Below are positions 34,438 to 43,282 of a stretch of 64,000 nucleotides of DNA, piece after piece. How positions within the stretch are numbered: the first letter of the stretch is position 1; every line of letters starts with the position of its first letter. The notes beneath the pieces are model-generated. The model searched no databases and was not told where the DNA came from. It worked only from the letters and a program-made list of their open reading frames with translations. The position numbers and the translations under genes are program-made. Source of the stretch: Paraflavitalea sp. CAU 1676 (GTDB lineage: Bacteria > Bacteroidota > Bacteroidia > Chitinophagales > Chitinophagaceae); NCBI RefSeq assembly GCF_029223285.1, contig NZ_JARHUJ010000003.1, forward strand, positions 310,001 through 374,000, given 5' to 3'.

Positions 34438-35280
34438 ATGAAGAAATTCATTGGCCTTTTCCTGTTTTTGCCCCTTTTTGCAGAAGCACAATACCGCCCC
34501 CGCGTATACCGGGAAGAAAGAAAGATTACCGACTCTGCGAGCTATTACAAGCAAAAACTGATGGCCCTGCAAATGGCAACCATCGACACATTGCGCCAGA
34601 GCGAAACATTCCAAAACCTGGCTGAGGCATACAGGCAGCACGCCGGCAAATCCAGGAACTACTCGGGATTCACCCTGTTTTCCGGCCTTACGCATACCGA
34701 TCTGGGCAACTTCGGCCGGCAGATCGAGGCCAATGGATTCAGCCCCCTCAGCTCCCTGGCACCTAATATCGGTATGGGATTTTCATTCAGGTCCAACCGC
34801 ATCATGATCGATCTCTATGCAGGCACCGGCTCCTTAAACCTGAAAACGAAAAGGGGCAACGAAACTATTAAGATCAACACAGCTAACTTTCTGCAGCTTG
34901 ACCTGGGGTACGATCTGTTGAAATCACCAAAAGCAAGCATCTATCCCTATGCAGGCCTCTCAGGCAGGACATCTGCCATCAAATACGAAAAGCCGGAAAC
35001 AGTCAATAACAATGCAGAAGATATATCAGGATTTATCATCAACAATCAATCCGTAACGGCCATGTCCGGAAAAGTAGGATACCAGGCCGGGATTGGATTC
35101 GATTATTCAATCTCCAGCCCACAAAAAACGCCGAGAGCAACCTTGCTGTTTTTGAAGGCAGGCATACAGGGGCCGATCGGAGGAGACAGATACAAAATGA
35201 ACGGTCATGTGTATCATACCGATCTTAAGCAGGGTAATTGGGTGATCAATATTGGCTTTAAATTTATCGTCCGGCATTAA
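34438..35280 (+). CDS. Putative outer-membrane beta-barrel protein
   Basis: This 280-residue protein starts with a signal peptide (KKFIGLFLFLPLFAEAQ). A helical, charged segment follows (about 30-75), then alternating amphipathic strands (FTLFSGLT, LAPNIGMGFSFR, MIDLYAGTGSL, LQLDLGYDLL, IYPYAGLSGR, VGYQAGIGFDYSI). It ends in the aromatic/basic strand VINIGFKFIV. The pattern fits a small outer-membrane barrel with about eight to ten strands. No family name is secure. Its 3' end is ten bases from the LuxR regulator gene that converges on it. It is probably monocistronic. Confidence 0.75.
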   Translation: MKKFIGLFLFLPLFAEAQYRPRVYREERKITDSASYYKQKLMALQMATIDTLRQSETFQNLAEAYRQHAGKSRNYSGFTLFSGLTHTDLGNFGRQIEANGFSPLSSLAPNIGMGFSFRSNRIMIDLYAGTGSLNLKTKRGNETIKINTANFLQLDLGYDLLKSPKASIYPYAGLSGRTSAIKYEKPETVNNNAEDISGFIINNQSVTAMSGKVGYQAGIGFDYSISSPQKTPRATLLFLKAGIQGPIGGDRYKMNGHVYHTDLKQGNWVINIGFKFIVRH

Positions 35281-35290
35281 AAAACGCTTC

Positions 35291-35890
35291 CTACGACCCC
35301 GCATTCAGCAGGTATACCAGCTGCGGAAAATTCCGGATATTATTCTTGCTCAGCATACGGCGGCGGTGCGTTTTCACCGTCTCCACGCTGATGTTCAGGT
35401 TGCGCGCAATTTGCTTGCTCGAAAGCCCCTGCGCCACAAGCATCGCAACCTCACGCTCCCGGTCGGTCAGTTGAACGACCGACTGACCGGCAGCAGCCTG
35501 CTGCGATTTAAAAACCCGGTGAAAGGCCAGTTGCACCGCTACCAGCAACTGCGTATCCGAATACGGTTTCACCACATACATCACCGGCTCGGTGGCAAAA
35601 GCCGCCTGCAAGGTCTTTGAATCAGAGAAAGCAGTCAGGAAAACCACTTCACAGGAGTACAGGTCCTTCAGCTGCTTTGCCAGTTCCACACCATTCACAT
35701 CGCCCTGGATGTTGATGTCGCATACCACCACCGCAGGCGGCGCCTGCGCGCCATTGCACAAGCGCAAAGCAGTCCCTGCATCTTTCGCAATACCTGCAAT
35801 TTCAAAATCCTCCTCCTCCAGCAACTCAGCAATACTCGTTGCCGTCACCAGTTCATCTTCCACGATCAATATGGTCACCTGATCTTTCAT
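35291..35890 (-). CDS. Response regulator with LuxR-type HTH
   Basis: This 199-residue NarL/FixJ-class transcription factor has a receiver domain (about 5-120: acidic pair Glu11/Asp12, phospho-acceptor Asp58 in VVCDINI, Thr in FLTAFS, Lys in VVKPYSD). A short linker leads to a LuxR HTH (LTDREREVAMLVAQGLSSKQIARNLNISVETVKTH). It lies 11 bp after the TPR histidine kinase gene at 35902-38046 in the same direction, so the two form a cognate two-component operon. Targets are not known. LuxR-like operators at 2221, 34311 and 43599 are candidates by inference only. Confidence 0.92.
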   Translation of the reverse strand: MKDQVTILIVEDELVTATSIAELLEEEDFEIAGIAKDAGTALRLCNGAQAPPAVVVCDINIQGDVNGVELAKQLKDLYSCEVVFLTAFSDSKTLQAAFATEPVMYVVKPYSDTQLLVAVQLAFHRVFKSQQAAAGQSVVQLTDREREVAMLVAQGLSSKQIARNLNISVETVKTHRRRMLSKNNIRNFPQLVYLLNAGS

Positions 35891-35901
35891 ATAATAGTTA
35901 A

Positions 35902-38046
35902 TTAAGCCTTGATAAGGATTGTGTAGGCAGTGCCACTCTGTTGGTCAACCTGCAATTCGCCATTCACCTGCGCCACCAGCGTGCGCACCAGTTTCATGCC
36001 AAAGGAATTCGAAGCCACTGTTTGGGCGGCAGCCCCGGCAGACTGACCATTATCAACCACCCGCAGGGAAAGCCCCTCCTTTTTCTCCTGTAGTGATATA
36101 TTTATTGCAGCCTGCGCCGCGTCACGGAAGGCATGTTTAAAAGCATTCGTCACCAGTTCATTAACGATTAAGCCAATCGGGATGGCCAGGTCGATATTCA
36201 TCGCGTGCTCAGCCAGCGCCACCTCCGTCTTCACCTGGTGAGCGCCATACCCAAAGCTCAACGCCAGCGATTGAGAAAGATTGGCCAGGTAATCGGCCAT
36301 ATCCACCGTCGCCAGATCCTGGTCCATATACAATCGTTGATGGATCATCGACATGGCCTGGATACGGTTACGGCCTTCCTCCATCGCATCCTTCGCCACG
36401 CCATCTTCCAGCCGGTTACCTTGCAACGACAATAGACCCGACACTACCTGCAAATTATTCTTCACCCGGTGGTGCAGCTCCCGTACCAGGGTTTCAATAC
36501 GTTTGTTCTTTTCTTCCAGCATCACCGCACTCTTTTTCTTTAGCCGGAAACTGCGTACATATAACCCCAGCAGCGCACCCAACAAAACCAAACCAGCCAC
36601 CAGGAACCAGATCGTCTTATTACGGTTTTCCAATTCCAGTGCCCTGATCGCTTTCTCCTTTTTCTCCATCGTCAAGGCTGTTTCACGCTTTTCGATCTCA
36701 TAGTCCGACTGCGCCTTCACCATATTCAACGCCTCGTTTTCATCCAGCAAAGTATCCTTACTGCTCACATACTTGCTCTGGTAGGCATACGCTTCTTCGA
36801 GGTCGCCTGTAGCTTTATAATGCTCACTCAGGCGCTTGTAAATACCCGTCTCCAGGTAACTGTCATTGCCTTTCACCAGCTCCAGCGATTGCAGCAGGTA
36901 CTTCTCGGCCTCTTTGTACCGCTTCAGCTTCGATAAGGCAGCGCCGATATTGTTCATGGTAGAAGCAATATCATAGCGCGCTTTACTCTTTTGCCGGATG
37001 GCCAGCGCCAGCTCCAGGAATTTCAAGCCCTCTTCGTACCGGCTATGGTCTATGTAAAAATTGCCCAGGTTATTATACACCAGGCCAAGAGCGCCCTGCT
37101 CGCCGGTTTGGGTGAACAGATCGACCGCCTTCTTGAAATACAGTTCAGCCGAATCAGGTTCGTGGGTTAAACTATAATTCGTACCCAGACTATTATACGT
37201 AAACCCGATCGACGACCGCTCCCGTGCGGCGCCCGGCTGTGCGATGATCTTGCGCAGGTAGGGGAGCGCCTCGGCCGGTTTGCCCGAAGCAGTGTACACG
37301 TTCGCGATATTGTTGTACGATTGGATGAGACCACGCTCATCGCGCAGTTTCTCTTTGATGCGGATGCTCTCGATATGTAAAGCGATCGCTTCATCAAAGC
37401 GCGCCGACTCGTTCAGCGAATTCGCTTTGTTCATATAGAGAATGGCCAGCAAAGGCTCCAGCTTATATTTAGTGGCTACGCCAATACCGTCATCGAAATA
37501 TTGAAGGGAAGCTTTGAAATCACTCAGGCGGCGATTGATGACACCTAAGCGACTGTATACATCGGCAGTTTCCCGCTCAAGCCCGGCGTCTTTCAGGATC
37601 TGCAGGCTCTCCATCAGCAAACCGCGCGCTTTCTCCAGTTCGCCGAGCTGCTGCACATTGCGGCCGAGGTTGCTATAGGCAAGGGCGATACCTTGTTTGT
37701 ATTCCGCTTTGCGCGCAATACCCAAAGCAGCGGAGTCAAAACCCAAAGCAATGGCATATTTACTCTGAATACTATATAAGCCCGAAATGCGCAGGTAAGC
37801 ATCTACTTCACCTTTGTCGTCGCCTGATTGCTGAAATAGGGCCAGCGCCTGTTGCGCATCCTCCATCGCTTGCACTGCAGTACGGGCAGGAGGGGCAATG
37901 CGGCTCCGCGCCAGCAATTGACGGGCTTTTTCGGGAACACTGGTCGCTTTTTCAATTAATTGGGAAACACTGTCTGCCCGTGAAGATTGGGCATACAGCA
38001 TGGGCATAGCCATAAACAGGCATAGGGTACAAAGCAGTCGGTTCAT
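35902..38046 (-). CDS. TPR sensor histidine kinase (HisKA_2 type)
   Basis: Using the start at 38046 (MNRLLCTLCLFMAMPMLYAQ, a signal peptide), the protein has 714 residues. The frame is open upstream to 38178. The periplasmic part (about 25-410) holds several TPR units (AYSNLGRN, YNNIANVYTASG, YNNLGNFYIDHSRYEEGL, MNNIGAALSKLKRYKEAEKYL). A membrane helix (WFLVAGLVLLGALLGLYV), a coiled coil, the HisKA_2 motif ELHHRVKNNLQVVSGLL and an HATPase (NELVTNAFKHAF, VVDNG) follow. It phosphorylates the adjacent LuxR regulator by inference. The periplasmic TPRs probably sense a protein or peptide. Confidence 0.92.
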   Translation of the reverse strand: MNRLLCTLCLFMAMPMLYAQSSRADSVSQLIEKATSVPEKARQLLARSRIAPPARTAVQAMEDAQQALALFQQSGDDKGEVDAYLRISGLYSIQSKYAIALGFDSAALGIARKAEYKQGIALAYSNLGRNVQQLGELEKARGLLMESLQILKDAGLERETADVYSRLGVINRRLSDFKASLQYFDDGIGVATKYKLEPLLAILYMNKANSLNESARFDEAIALHIESIRIKEKLRDERGLIQSYNNIANVYTASGKPAEALPYLRKIIAQPGAARERSSIGFTYNSLGTNYSLTHEPDSAELYFKKAVDLFTQTGEQGALGLVYNNLGNFYIDHSRYEEGLKFLELALAIRQKSKARYDIASTMNNIGAALSKLKRYKEAEKYLLQSLELVKGNDSYLETGIYKRLSEHYKATGDLEEAYAYQSKYVSSKDTLLDENEALNMVKAQSDYEIEKRETALTMEKKEKAIRALELENRNKTIWFLVAGLVLLGALLGLYVRSFRLKKKSAVMLEEKNKRIETLVRELHHRVKNNLQVVSGLLSLQGNRLEDGVAKDAMEEGRNRIQAMSMIHQRLYMDQDLATVDMADYLANLSQSLALSFGYGAHQVKTEVALAEHAMNIDLAIPIGLIVNELVTNAFKHAFRDAAQAAINISLQEKKEGLSLRVVDNGQSAGAAAQTVASNSFGMKLVRTLVAQVNGELQVDQQSGTAYTILIKA

Positions 38047-38174
38047 TGGTAACAGGGTGGGGTTCTGTGATGGGGAAGATATGACAAATATCAACATGCC
38101 AACACTAAAATCCCAACCCGGTCCAAAACTTGAGCGCGGACAATCTATTTCGCATTTTTCGCCTTTTACAGCCG

Positions 38175-38867
38175 TCAAATTGACCCGCCCACCTTCACCA
38201 CCGCCATGCCCTTATGCGTAGGGACGGTTATAACCTTGCTTTTTTCGCAAGCGGTAATACTCAACAACAGCAGCCATTGCTTTTGCCCAACCGGAATCGG
38301 CAAATCAAAACGCAATGGCTTTAACGCATCCGTGAAATGTACCACCGGAATATGGGCCGAGACCTTAGAGCAAATACCCGTTTCAAAATCCGGCAACAGG
38401 AGCGTCAATTCAGGACGATAACCCGTTACATAACTTCTTTTTTTCCAGCCAGGATGTTTATGGAATTTAAGGGTGACCTGCATCTTATTCTTAGAGGCCT
38501 TTACAGTAATGGCATATTCATTCAGCACCAAGCTGTGAAGGGTATACGAAGTACTGCATTCAAAACGCTCAAAGCCCGATAAACTGAAACAATTGTCTTC
38601 TTTCAGTTGTTTTCTAAAGTGAGATAATAAACGCGGCCACAGATCACCGTCTTTGTGTTCATGGCGCAGTGCATCGAAGAGCATTTTGGCAGGTTTGTTG
38701 CACTCTAGTAAACTGTCTTTACTCTTTTCCATTTCGCCGTTGATGGTGACCGGCTTGATGGACCCGCGGCGGGCCCGCACATGACGGCCGTATTTCCGGC
38801 TGTTTACGACCGTAACATCTAAAACAGTACCCTGGACCTTGATCGCGGAAGGAAGAATTCTGGCCAT
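38175..38867 (-). CDS. Hypothetical protein, Lys-rich, unknown function
   Basis: I do not recognise this protein. The start at 38867 (MARILPSAIKVQGTV) is preferred, though the Met at 38879 is possible. It has 230 residues and no signal peptide. The basic N-terminus (KYGRHVRARRGSIKP) is followed by a helical segment (MLFDALRHEHKDGDLWPRLLSHFRKQL). A longer beta-rich half (YAITVKASKNKMQVTLKFHKHPGWKKRSYVTGYRPELTLLLP...QWLLLLSITACEKSKVITVP) ends it. The composition suggests nucleic-acid contact, but this is weak. It reads away from the 11-bp repeat array at 38962-39093, which starts 95 bp upstream. Confidence 0.7.
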   Translation of the reverse strand: MARILPSAIKVQGTVLDVTVVNSRKYGRHVRARRGSIKPVTINGEMEKSKDSLLECNKPAKMLFDALRHEHKDGDLWPRLLSHFRKQLKEDNCFSLSGFERFECSTSYTLHSLVLNEYAITVKASKNKMQVTLKFHKHPGWKKRSYVTGYRPELTLLLPDFETGICSKVSAHIPVVHFTDALKPLRFDLPIPVGQKQWLLLLSITACEKSKVITVPTHKGMAVVKVGGSI

Positions 38868-39269
38868 AACGTATCGCATTTAAGTGATTAACAATAAGAT
38901 ATGATTCGAATAGTTAATATACGTAGAGACTTGACGGGCAGATTTAAAAGCTCAAAAAATATAGCGTTTCTAAAGCGCTGTTATAGCGTCCTTCTCCCGA
39001 TACCTCAGCGATGTTCCAGCGTCGTTTCAGCGACCCTGTAGCGACCTTACAGCGACATTATAGCGACCTTATAGCGATATTACAGCGATGCACTTTCCTG
39101 TTACTTCCCGCCTTCCCCCATATCTCCCCCCGGTCACACCCTGGTCAGGGCCAATGCAGCCAGGGCACGCATTTGCAAAAAGATAGGTAGCCCGGTTGTT
39201 TTCAATCCTCCCAACTTGTATTATCTTCCCGCCTACACCCACTAACAACCTTTACCCAACGCCCAAACC
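38868..39269. other. Divergent intergenic region holding the array
   Basis: These 402 bases separate two divergent hypothetical genes. The array takes the middle third (38962-39093). To its left is an AT-rich stretch, to its right C-rich pyrimidine-biased sequence (39095-39260). I find no exact TAnnTTTG on either strand. Confidence 0.5.
38962..39093. repeat. 11-bp tandem repeat array, 12 units
   Basis: Twelve contiguous 11-bp units have consensus YAGCGACCTTA. AGCG recurs at 38963, 38974, 38985, 39007, 39018, 39029, 39040, 39051, 39062, 39073 and 39084. Only the fourth unit (38995-39005) lacks it. Spacing is exactly 11 bp throughout, although the sequence between the AGCG cores is variable in the left units and nearly perfect in the right ones. 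It lies between divergent genes. The period is near one helical turn, so all cores lie on one DNA face. It is not CRISPR, as there are no spacers. Confidence 0.85.
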
Positions 39270-39863
39270 ATGTTCATCATCTACGGACAAAGAAAATTGC
39301 GTATCAAGCGATACACCGAACACAACGAACGCTGCTCCCATTGCGCCACATTCGACATGACCGTCTCTGTCTATCACGGGTACTTCCACCTCTTCTTTAT
39401 CCCATTCTGGCCTATCAGCGATCGTACCTCTTCTATACAATGCAACAACTGTGGCAGGGGAGCGAGGATCGATTCACTCCAGTATCAGTACGAAAGGCAA
39501 ACGCGCAAACCATTTTATCTGTACACGGGTCTCATCCTCATTGGCAGCCTCGTCGCCTGGATCGCAGTGGCCAATCACAATACCCAAAAGGAAAAACGGG
39601 CCTTCGTACTTAGCCCGCGCGCCGGAGATATTTATACCATGCGGCACGATAGCGCGAATACTGTCCAGTATTATTTTCTTAAAGTAAGCGCGGTAAAAGG
39701 CGACTCAGTGATGCTTAATCACGGCGCATACATGTATACTGGATTTGTCTCCAGCCCCGATAGCAAAGATTATTTCGTTGAGGACATCGAATACGGCCTT
39801 ACCAAACAGGCATTGCTGCAAATGTTAGAGGAAGATAAGATCAATGGTGTAACACGCCACTAA
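39270..39863 (+). CDS. Membrane protein with N-terminal zinc ribbon
   Basis: This 197-residue protein begins with a short strand (MFIIYGQRKLRIKRY), then two Cys pairs (ERCSHCATF and IQCNNCGRG) that frame a zinc-ribbon-like knot with an aromatic-rich strand insert (YHGYFHLFFIPFWPI). One membrane helix follows (about 83-102, FYLYTGLILIGSLVAWIAVA). The rest is a beta-rich domain with AGDIYTMRHD and YFLKVSAVKGDSVMLNHGAYM. The orientation is not clear. Related zinc-ribbon proteins are common in Bacteroidota but uncharacterised. It reads rightward from the repeat array. Confidence 0.75.
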   Translation: MFIIYGQRKLRIKRYTEHNERCSHCATFDMTVSVYHGYFHLFFIPFWPISDRTSSIQCNNCGRGARIDSLQYQYERQTRKPFYLYTGLILIGSLVAWIAVANHNTQKEKRAFVLSPRAGDIYTMRHDSANTVQYYFLKVSAVKGDSVMLNHGAYMYTGFVSSPDSKDYFVEDIEYGLTKQALLQMLEEDKINGVTRH

Positions 39864-39917
39864 ACCCAGCATATCAACCATCATCGGCTGTCATGGTTTA
39901 TTCGGTAAATTCGCACC

Positions 39918-40610
39918 ATGAGCCATGATCCATTTGCCGCACTCGACAATCCCGCCTGGTGGGCACTCGGCAGCGCACAGCTAGCATTTGCCGCCGGTAA
40001 TACATTCGTTCAACGATACCGCCGCGGTATACTTCCGTTCGCCGCCTTCGATCATCACCATCCGGCAGCGATAGACCAGCTCAACGAATGGATCGGACCA
40101 GGAGAAGTGTTCTTCCTCATTGGCCACCTGCCACCCATACCTGCACAGTGGACCATCCTCGCCGAATTGCCCTGCGCCCAGATGATCAACCAGTCAGCCG
40201 TAACAACTCCCGCGGGCGACGTCACGATAGCCTCCTTGACCGCGGAGCACAAAATGAACATGTACCAGCTCATCCAAAAAGTGCAGCCCGGCTATTACGA
40301 ACCCGATACGCACCAGCTCGGTAAATATTACGGCATCTGGCAGCAAGAGCAACTGGTGGCCATTGCCGGCGAACGCATGAAACTCGAAGAGCTCACCGAG
40401 ATCAGTGCCATCTGCACCGATCCCGCCTACACCGGCCGCCAATATGCGCAGCACCTCATCGCACACCTCTGCAACACCAATCTCGACGAAGGCAAGATCC
40501 CATTCCTCCACGTACTCGAAACCAACGACCGCGCGATAGGTCTTTACGAATACATGGGCTTCACCAAACGGCGCACCATCAGCTTTTGGAAACTCCGCCG
40601 CGAAGCCTAA
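39918..40610 (+). CDS. GNAT family N-acetyltransferase
   Basis: This 230-residue protein is a GNAT of the FR47-like group. The N-terminal half is a divergent acyl-binding-like domain (ALDNPAWWALGSAQLAFA). The C-terminal half has acetyl-CoA binding features: ELTEISAICTDPAYTGRQYAQHLIAHLC (motif A, with the Gly-rich turn TGRQYA) and LHVLETNDRAIGLYEYMGF (motif B). The acetyl acceptor is unknown. It is single and not obviously linked to the flanking lipoprotein and zinc-ribbon genes. Confidence 0.85.
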   Translation: MSHDPFAALDNPAWWALGSAQLAFAAGNTFVQRYRRGILPFAAFDHHHPAAIDQLNEWIGPGEVFFLIGHLPPIPAQWTILAELPCAQMINQSAVTTPAGDVTIASLTAEHKMNMYQLIQKVQPGYYEPDTHQLGKYYGIWQQEQLVAIAGERMKLEELTEISAICTDPAYTGRQYAQHLIAHLCNTNLDEGKIPFLHVLETNDRAIGLYEYMGFTKRRTISFWKLRREA

Positions 40611-40677
40611 GCAACCAGAAATCCACCAAATGTTTATGGAAATTGAGCAGGGCTGCATCTCAGCATAAAACCAGCCT

Positions 40678-41559
40678 ATGCAATACACCCAATGGTTAGG
40701 AACCCTGCTCAAAATCACGCTCCTCAGCACCTTTTTCGCATGCAACAACGGCCCCTGCGCCGGATACAATATCACGTACCCCAAAGGCGGATATGCTTAT
40801 CCAGCTACCCACGAAAACATCGACACCACCTTCTTCTGTTATCCCATTCGCAACGAACTTTCCCGGAGAGATTCGATGATGTGGGCAGTCTCCGAACTCT
40901 ATTTTACGCGATTCCATGAACCCAACCTTAGCATCAAACCCATGCCGCAGGAAACATTCCGCTTTCTGTATGGTGGCGGCTTTGGCGACATGACCTTCAT
41001 TACAATAACCCCCACCAGTCTCGTCACTAAAAGTGGATACCCCGGCGAAATATTTGCCTACGATTCATTGAACAAATTCCTTACACCAGCAGAAACACTC
41101 CATTACCGGTTTCTCTACAAAAACTTCCCGTTGGAAAGGAAGTCAGATTGGCCGCCTGCCCGGCAACGCTACATCGACTCCATGCTGCAGCTGTACCCGC
41201 AATTACAGGATGTGAAATACTATATCGCCCTCAAGAAGAAGTTGATCCTGCACAACGAAGTGATAAAACCCTACACCACCACCACCAAAACCATCACCTG
41301 CCAACAGTACAAAGAGATCGTCGACGCCATCAACCGGTCGGGCTATTGGTCATTGCCACCCGACGCACCAACTGTTTGTATGTCCGCTACCGATCAATCG
41401 GGCTTTTCGCTCGAAGCCAATACAAAGCACCAGTATCATCGGGTAGGCACCATCGATTGTTCAGAAGATACCGCCGCATTCACCAAAGCCTGTCAAAAGA
41501 TCGTCGACCTTGCCGGCCTCAGTAAGAAAATACATGTGTATCGGGGAGGCAGCGACTGA
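40678..41559 (+). CDS. Lipoprotein of unknown function
   Basis: This 293-residue protein has a signal peptide with a probable lipobox FFAC (Cys22). The mature part begins NNGPCAGYNITYPKGGYAYPA and holds a conserved-looking aromatic segment (FRFLYGGGFGDMTFITITP). The rest is helical and charged with scattered Cys (CQQY, VCMSA, IDCSED). I see no known family. It is probably an envelope protein. It lies 67 bp after the GNAT gene on the same strand and 133 bp before the DHFR-like gene. Confidence 0.72.
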   Translation: MQYTQWLGTLLKITLLSTFFACNNGPCAGYNITYPKGGYAYPATHENIDTTFFCYPIRNELSRRDSMMWAVSELYFTRFHEPNLSIKPMPQETFRFLYGGGFGDMTFITITPTSLVTKSGYPGEIFAYDSLNKFLTPAETLHYRFLYKNFPLERKSDWPPARQRYIDSMLQLYPQLQDVKYYIALKKKLILHNEVIKPYTTTTKTITCQQYKEIVDAINRSGYWSLPPDAPTVCMSATDQSGFSLEANTKHQYHRVGTIDCSEDTAAFTKACQKIVDLAGLSKKIHVYRGGSD

Positions 41560-41660
41560 TTCGAAAAACCGGCCCCTTACATAAGCGCCATAGACATCCA
41601 CCACTTCGACGCAATACCCCCATTCTTTGTCGTACCAGCACCCGTAGCGGGCCGGTCGAA
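41560..41660. repeat. Interrupted inverted repeat
   Basis: TTCGA and CCGGCCC at 41560-41575 can pair with GGGCCGG and TCGAA at 41649-41660. An AAAA bulge is on the left arm and the intervening region is 73 bases. It falls between two genes and could be a structured leader or a chance match. Confidence 0.3.
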
Positions 41661-41692
41661 AGCCCTACCTTGCACACTATAAAATCGTTTCA

Positions 41693-42256
41693 ATGAAAAA
41701 GATCAGCTGGTTCATGCACGTATCTCTCGACGGATTGGTATCTCGCCCCAATGGTGGAATCGATTGGGTAAAGCTCGATGATAAAATGTTCGACTTAGCC
41801 CACCTGCGCTCCCAGGAATCCGATGTCGCCATCTATGCCCGTAAAACCTTTGAGCTGATGGAAAGCTATTGGCCCACCGCCGCCAGCAAACCCAATCCCA
41901 CCAAACACGATCTGGAACACTCGGCCTGGTACAGCCAGGTAAAAAAATACGTCGTTTCCAACAGCTGGAAGGGACGCCCCCTGGCCAACGCCAGCCTCAT
42001 CAGCGATAACCTCATAGAAACGGTCGCCCAACTCAAACAAGGCGACGGTAAGAACATCATTCTCTTTGGCAGCCCATCCCTCGGCCAGCAACTCACCGAA
42101 GCCGAACTGATCGACGATTACTGGTTATTCATAAACCCGGTCATCATAGGAGAGGGCGCCCCATTGTTTCGCGATATTAAACACCAGGTGAACCTCAAAC
42201 TGGAAGAAACCTTTACCTTCGGGGGCGGAGCCATAGGCTTACATTACAAAAAGTGA
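41693..42256 (+). CDS. Dihydrofolate reductase-like (RibD C-terminal) protein
   Basis: This 187-residue protein belongs to the RibD C-terminal/DHFR superfamily often called dihydrofolate reductase family protein. Motifs are ISWFMHVSLDGLVSRPNGGIDW at the N-terminus, then DVAIYARKTFELMESYW, KYVVSNS, NIILFGSPSLGQQL and YWLFINPVIIGEGAPLF. These match NAD(P)H-binding reductases whose real substrates are mostly unknown; folate reduction should not be assumed. The HhH/zinc-ribbon gene follows 10 bp later and may be co-transcribed. Confidence 0.88.
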   Translation: MKKISWFMHVSLDGLVSRPNGGIDWVKLDDKMFDLAHLRSQESDVAIYARKTFELMESYWPTAASKPNPTKHDLEHSAWYSQVKKYVVSNSWKGRPLANASLISDNLIETVAQLKQGDGKNIILFGSPSLGQQLTEAELIDDYWLFINPVIIGEGAPLFRDIKHQVNLKLEETFTFGGGAIGLHYKK

Positions 42257-42266
42257 ATCGCAAACC

Positions 42267-42560
42267 ATGCCCAACAGGAGAACACTTCGCATCTGTCCAA
42301 AGGGCCATAAATATTTCAAGAGCAGCGATTGCCCTACCTGTCCCGTCTGCGAACAGGAAAACAAACCAGGCACAGGATTTCTATCCTTGCTATCAGCCCC
42401 GGCACGCCGCGCACTGCAACACGCAGCCATCAATGACCTCGCCCGGTTAGCCACCTGCACCGAAAAAGAAATACTGGCCCTCCACGGCATTGGCCCATCC
42501 GCCATGCCCATACTCCGCAAAGCCCTCAAAGCCGAAGGCCTGTCCTTCCGCAAACTATAG
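42267..42560 (+). CDS. Zinc-ribbon plus HhH protein, alpha-CTD-like
   Basis: This 97-residue protein has an N-terminal zinc-ribbon-like segment with Cys10, His14, Cys22, Cys25 and Cys28 (CPKGH, DCPTCPVC). Its C-terminal half resembles the helix-hairpin-helix domain of RNA polymerase alpha CTD (INDLARLATCTEKEILALHGIGPSAMPILRKALKAEGL). It may bind DNA or RNA non-specifically. Related stand-alone proteins are annotated by this domain alone. It lies 10 bp after the DHFR-like gene and probably shares its transcript. The link in function is not evident. Confidence 0.83.
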   Translation: MPNRRTLRICPKGHKYFKSSDCPTCPVCEQENKPGTGFLSLLSAPARRALQHAAINDLARLATCTEKEILALHGIGPSAMPILRKALKAEGLSFRKL

Positions 42561-42630
42561 ATCCACACACACCCTCCATTTAAAAAATCACTTGTTCCGT
42601 TTTGTACAATTTCAGTCCGGCGCCTCATGA

Positions 42631-42638
42631 TAGTTTTG
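42631..42638 (+). promoter_or_regulatory. Promoter -7 element of 42668 gene
   Basis: TAGTTTTG matches TAnnTTTG exactly and ends 29 bases before the start. A TTTC at 42610-42613 is a weak -33. Confidence 0.45.
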
Positions 42639-42667
42639 TGTCATCAAACAAATCAAAACGTACAATC

Positions 42668-43156
42668 ATGAAACGTATCACACAGCTCACAATCGCCATA
42701 GCCAGCATCTTATTATTCACAGCCTGCGGTGCAGCCACCTCACCCGCCAACAAAACAGTAGCCGGCAACCTCGACGAAGCCATCAAAGCCATCGCCGAAA
42801 GCAATGCCATCTATTTCCAGGCATTTGCCAAAGGCGATTCCTCCATCTTCATCGATCGCTATGCCGAAGACTGCTGCATCATGGCGCCCGAAGCACCTCA
42901 GCTATGCGGCCCCATCGCGCCACTCGAGTTCTTCCGGATCGCGTATCATCAGATCGGACTGCGCAATGGCAAGTTCATCACCACCGCCATCTACGGCGAT
43001 GGAGTGGAGTATGTAACAGAAGAAGGCCTCTGGCAGTCCTTCGATGCCAACGGAAAAATGTTCGACGATGGAAAGTTTCTCGTGCTCTGGAAAAAAACAC
43101 CCAAAGGTTGGAAGATGTTCCGCGATTCCTTTAGCAGCAACCATCCTCAGCACTAA
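42668..43156 (+). CDS. SnoaL/DUF4440-like lipoprotein
   Basis: The start at 42668 gives a signal peptide with lipobox LFTAC (the preceding in-frame extension to 42602 lies over the promoter). The 162-residue product has a mature domain of NTF2-like fold: IKAIAESNAIYFQAFAKGDSSIFIDRYAEDCCIMAPEAPQL, then VEYVTEEGLWQSFDANGKMFDDGKFLVLWKKTPKGWKMFRDSF. This is characteristic of DUF4440/SnoaL-like proteins, which bind small ligands or act as subunits. The actual ligand is unknown. It is monocistronic, with an exact -7 element upstream and a possible terminator at 43283-43316. Confidence 0.85.
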   Translation: MKRITQLTIAIASILLFTACGAATSPANKTVAGNLDEAIKAIAESNAIYFQAFAKGDSSIFIDRYAEDCCIMAPEAPQLCGPIAPLEFFRIAYHQIGLRNGKFITTAIYGDGVEYVTEEGLWQSFDANGKMFDDGKFLVLWKKTPKGWKMFRDSFSSNHPQH

Positions 43157-43282
43157 GCGAGGCACCCAAAGCGGCCTTTTGAAATCGGTTACATCGACAC
43201 CGCAAAAGCATAATAGTATAGCCGTGAACACACACCGGACAGCAGATCGATCAACAGCCGGCGCACCAGTATAGCCATGATC

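Noticed and set aside
38962..39093. CRISPR array
   Set aside because: Units are contiguous 11-mers with no spacers and no cas genes nearby.
39011..39190. 59-codon open frame over the 11-bp array
   Set aside because: The 11-bp period continues upstream of its ATG and does not respect codons. Composition downstream is low-quality (Pro, His, Ser).
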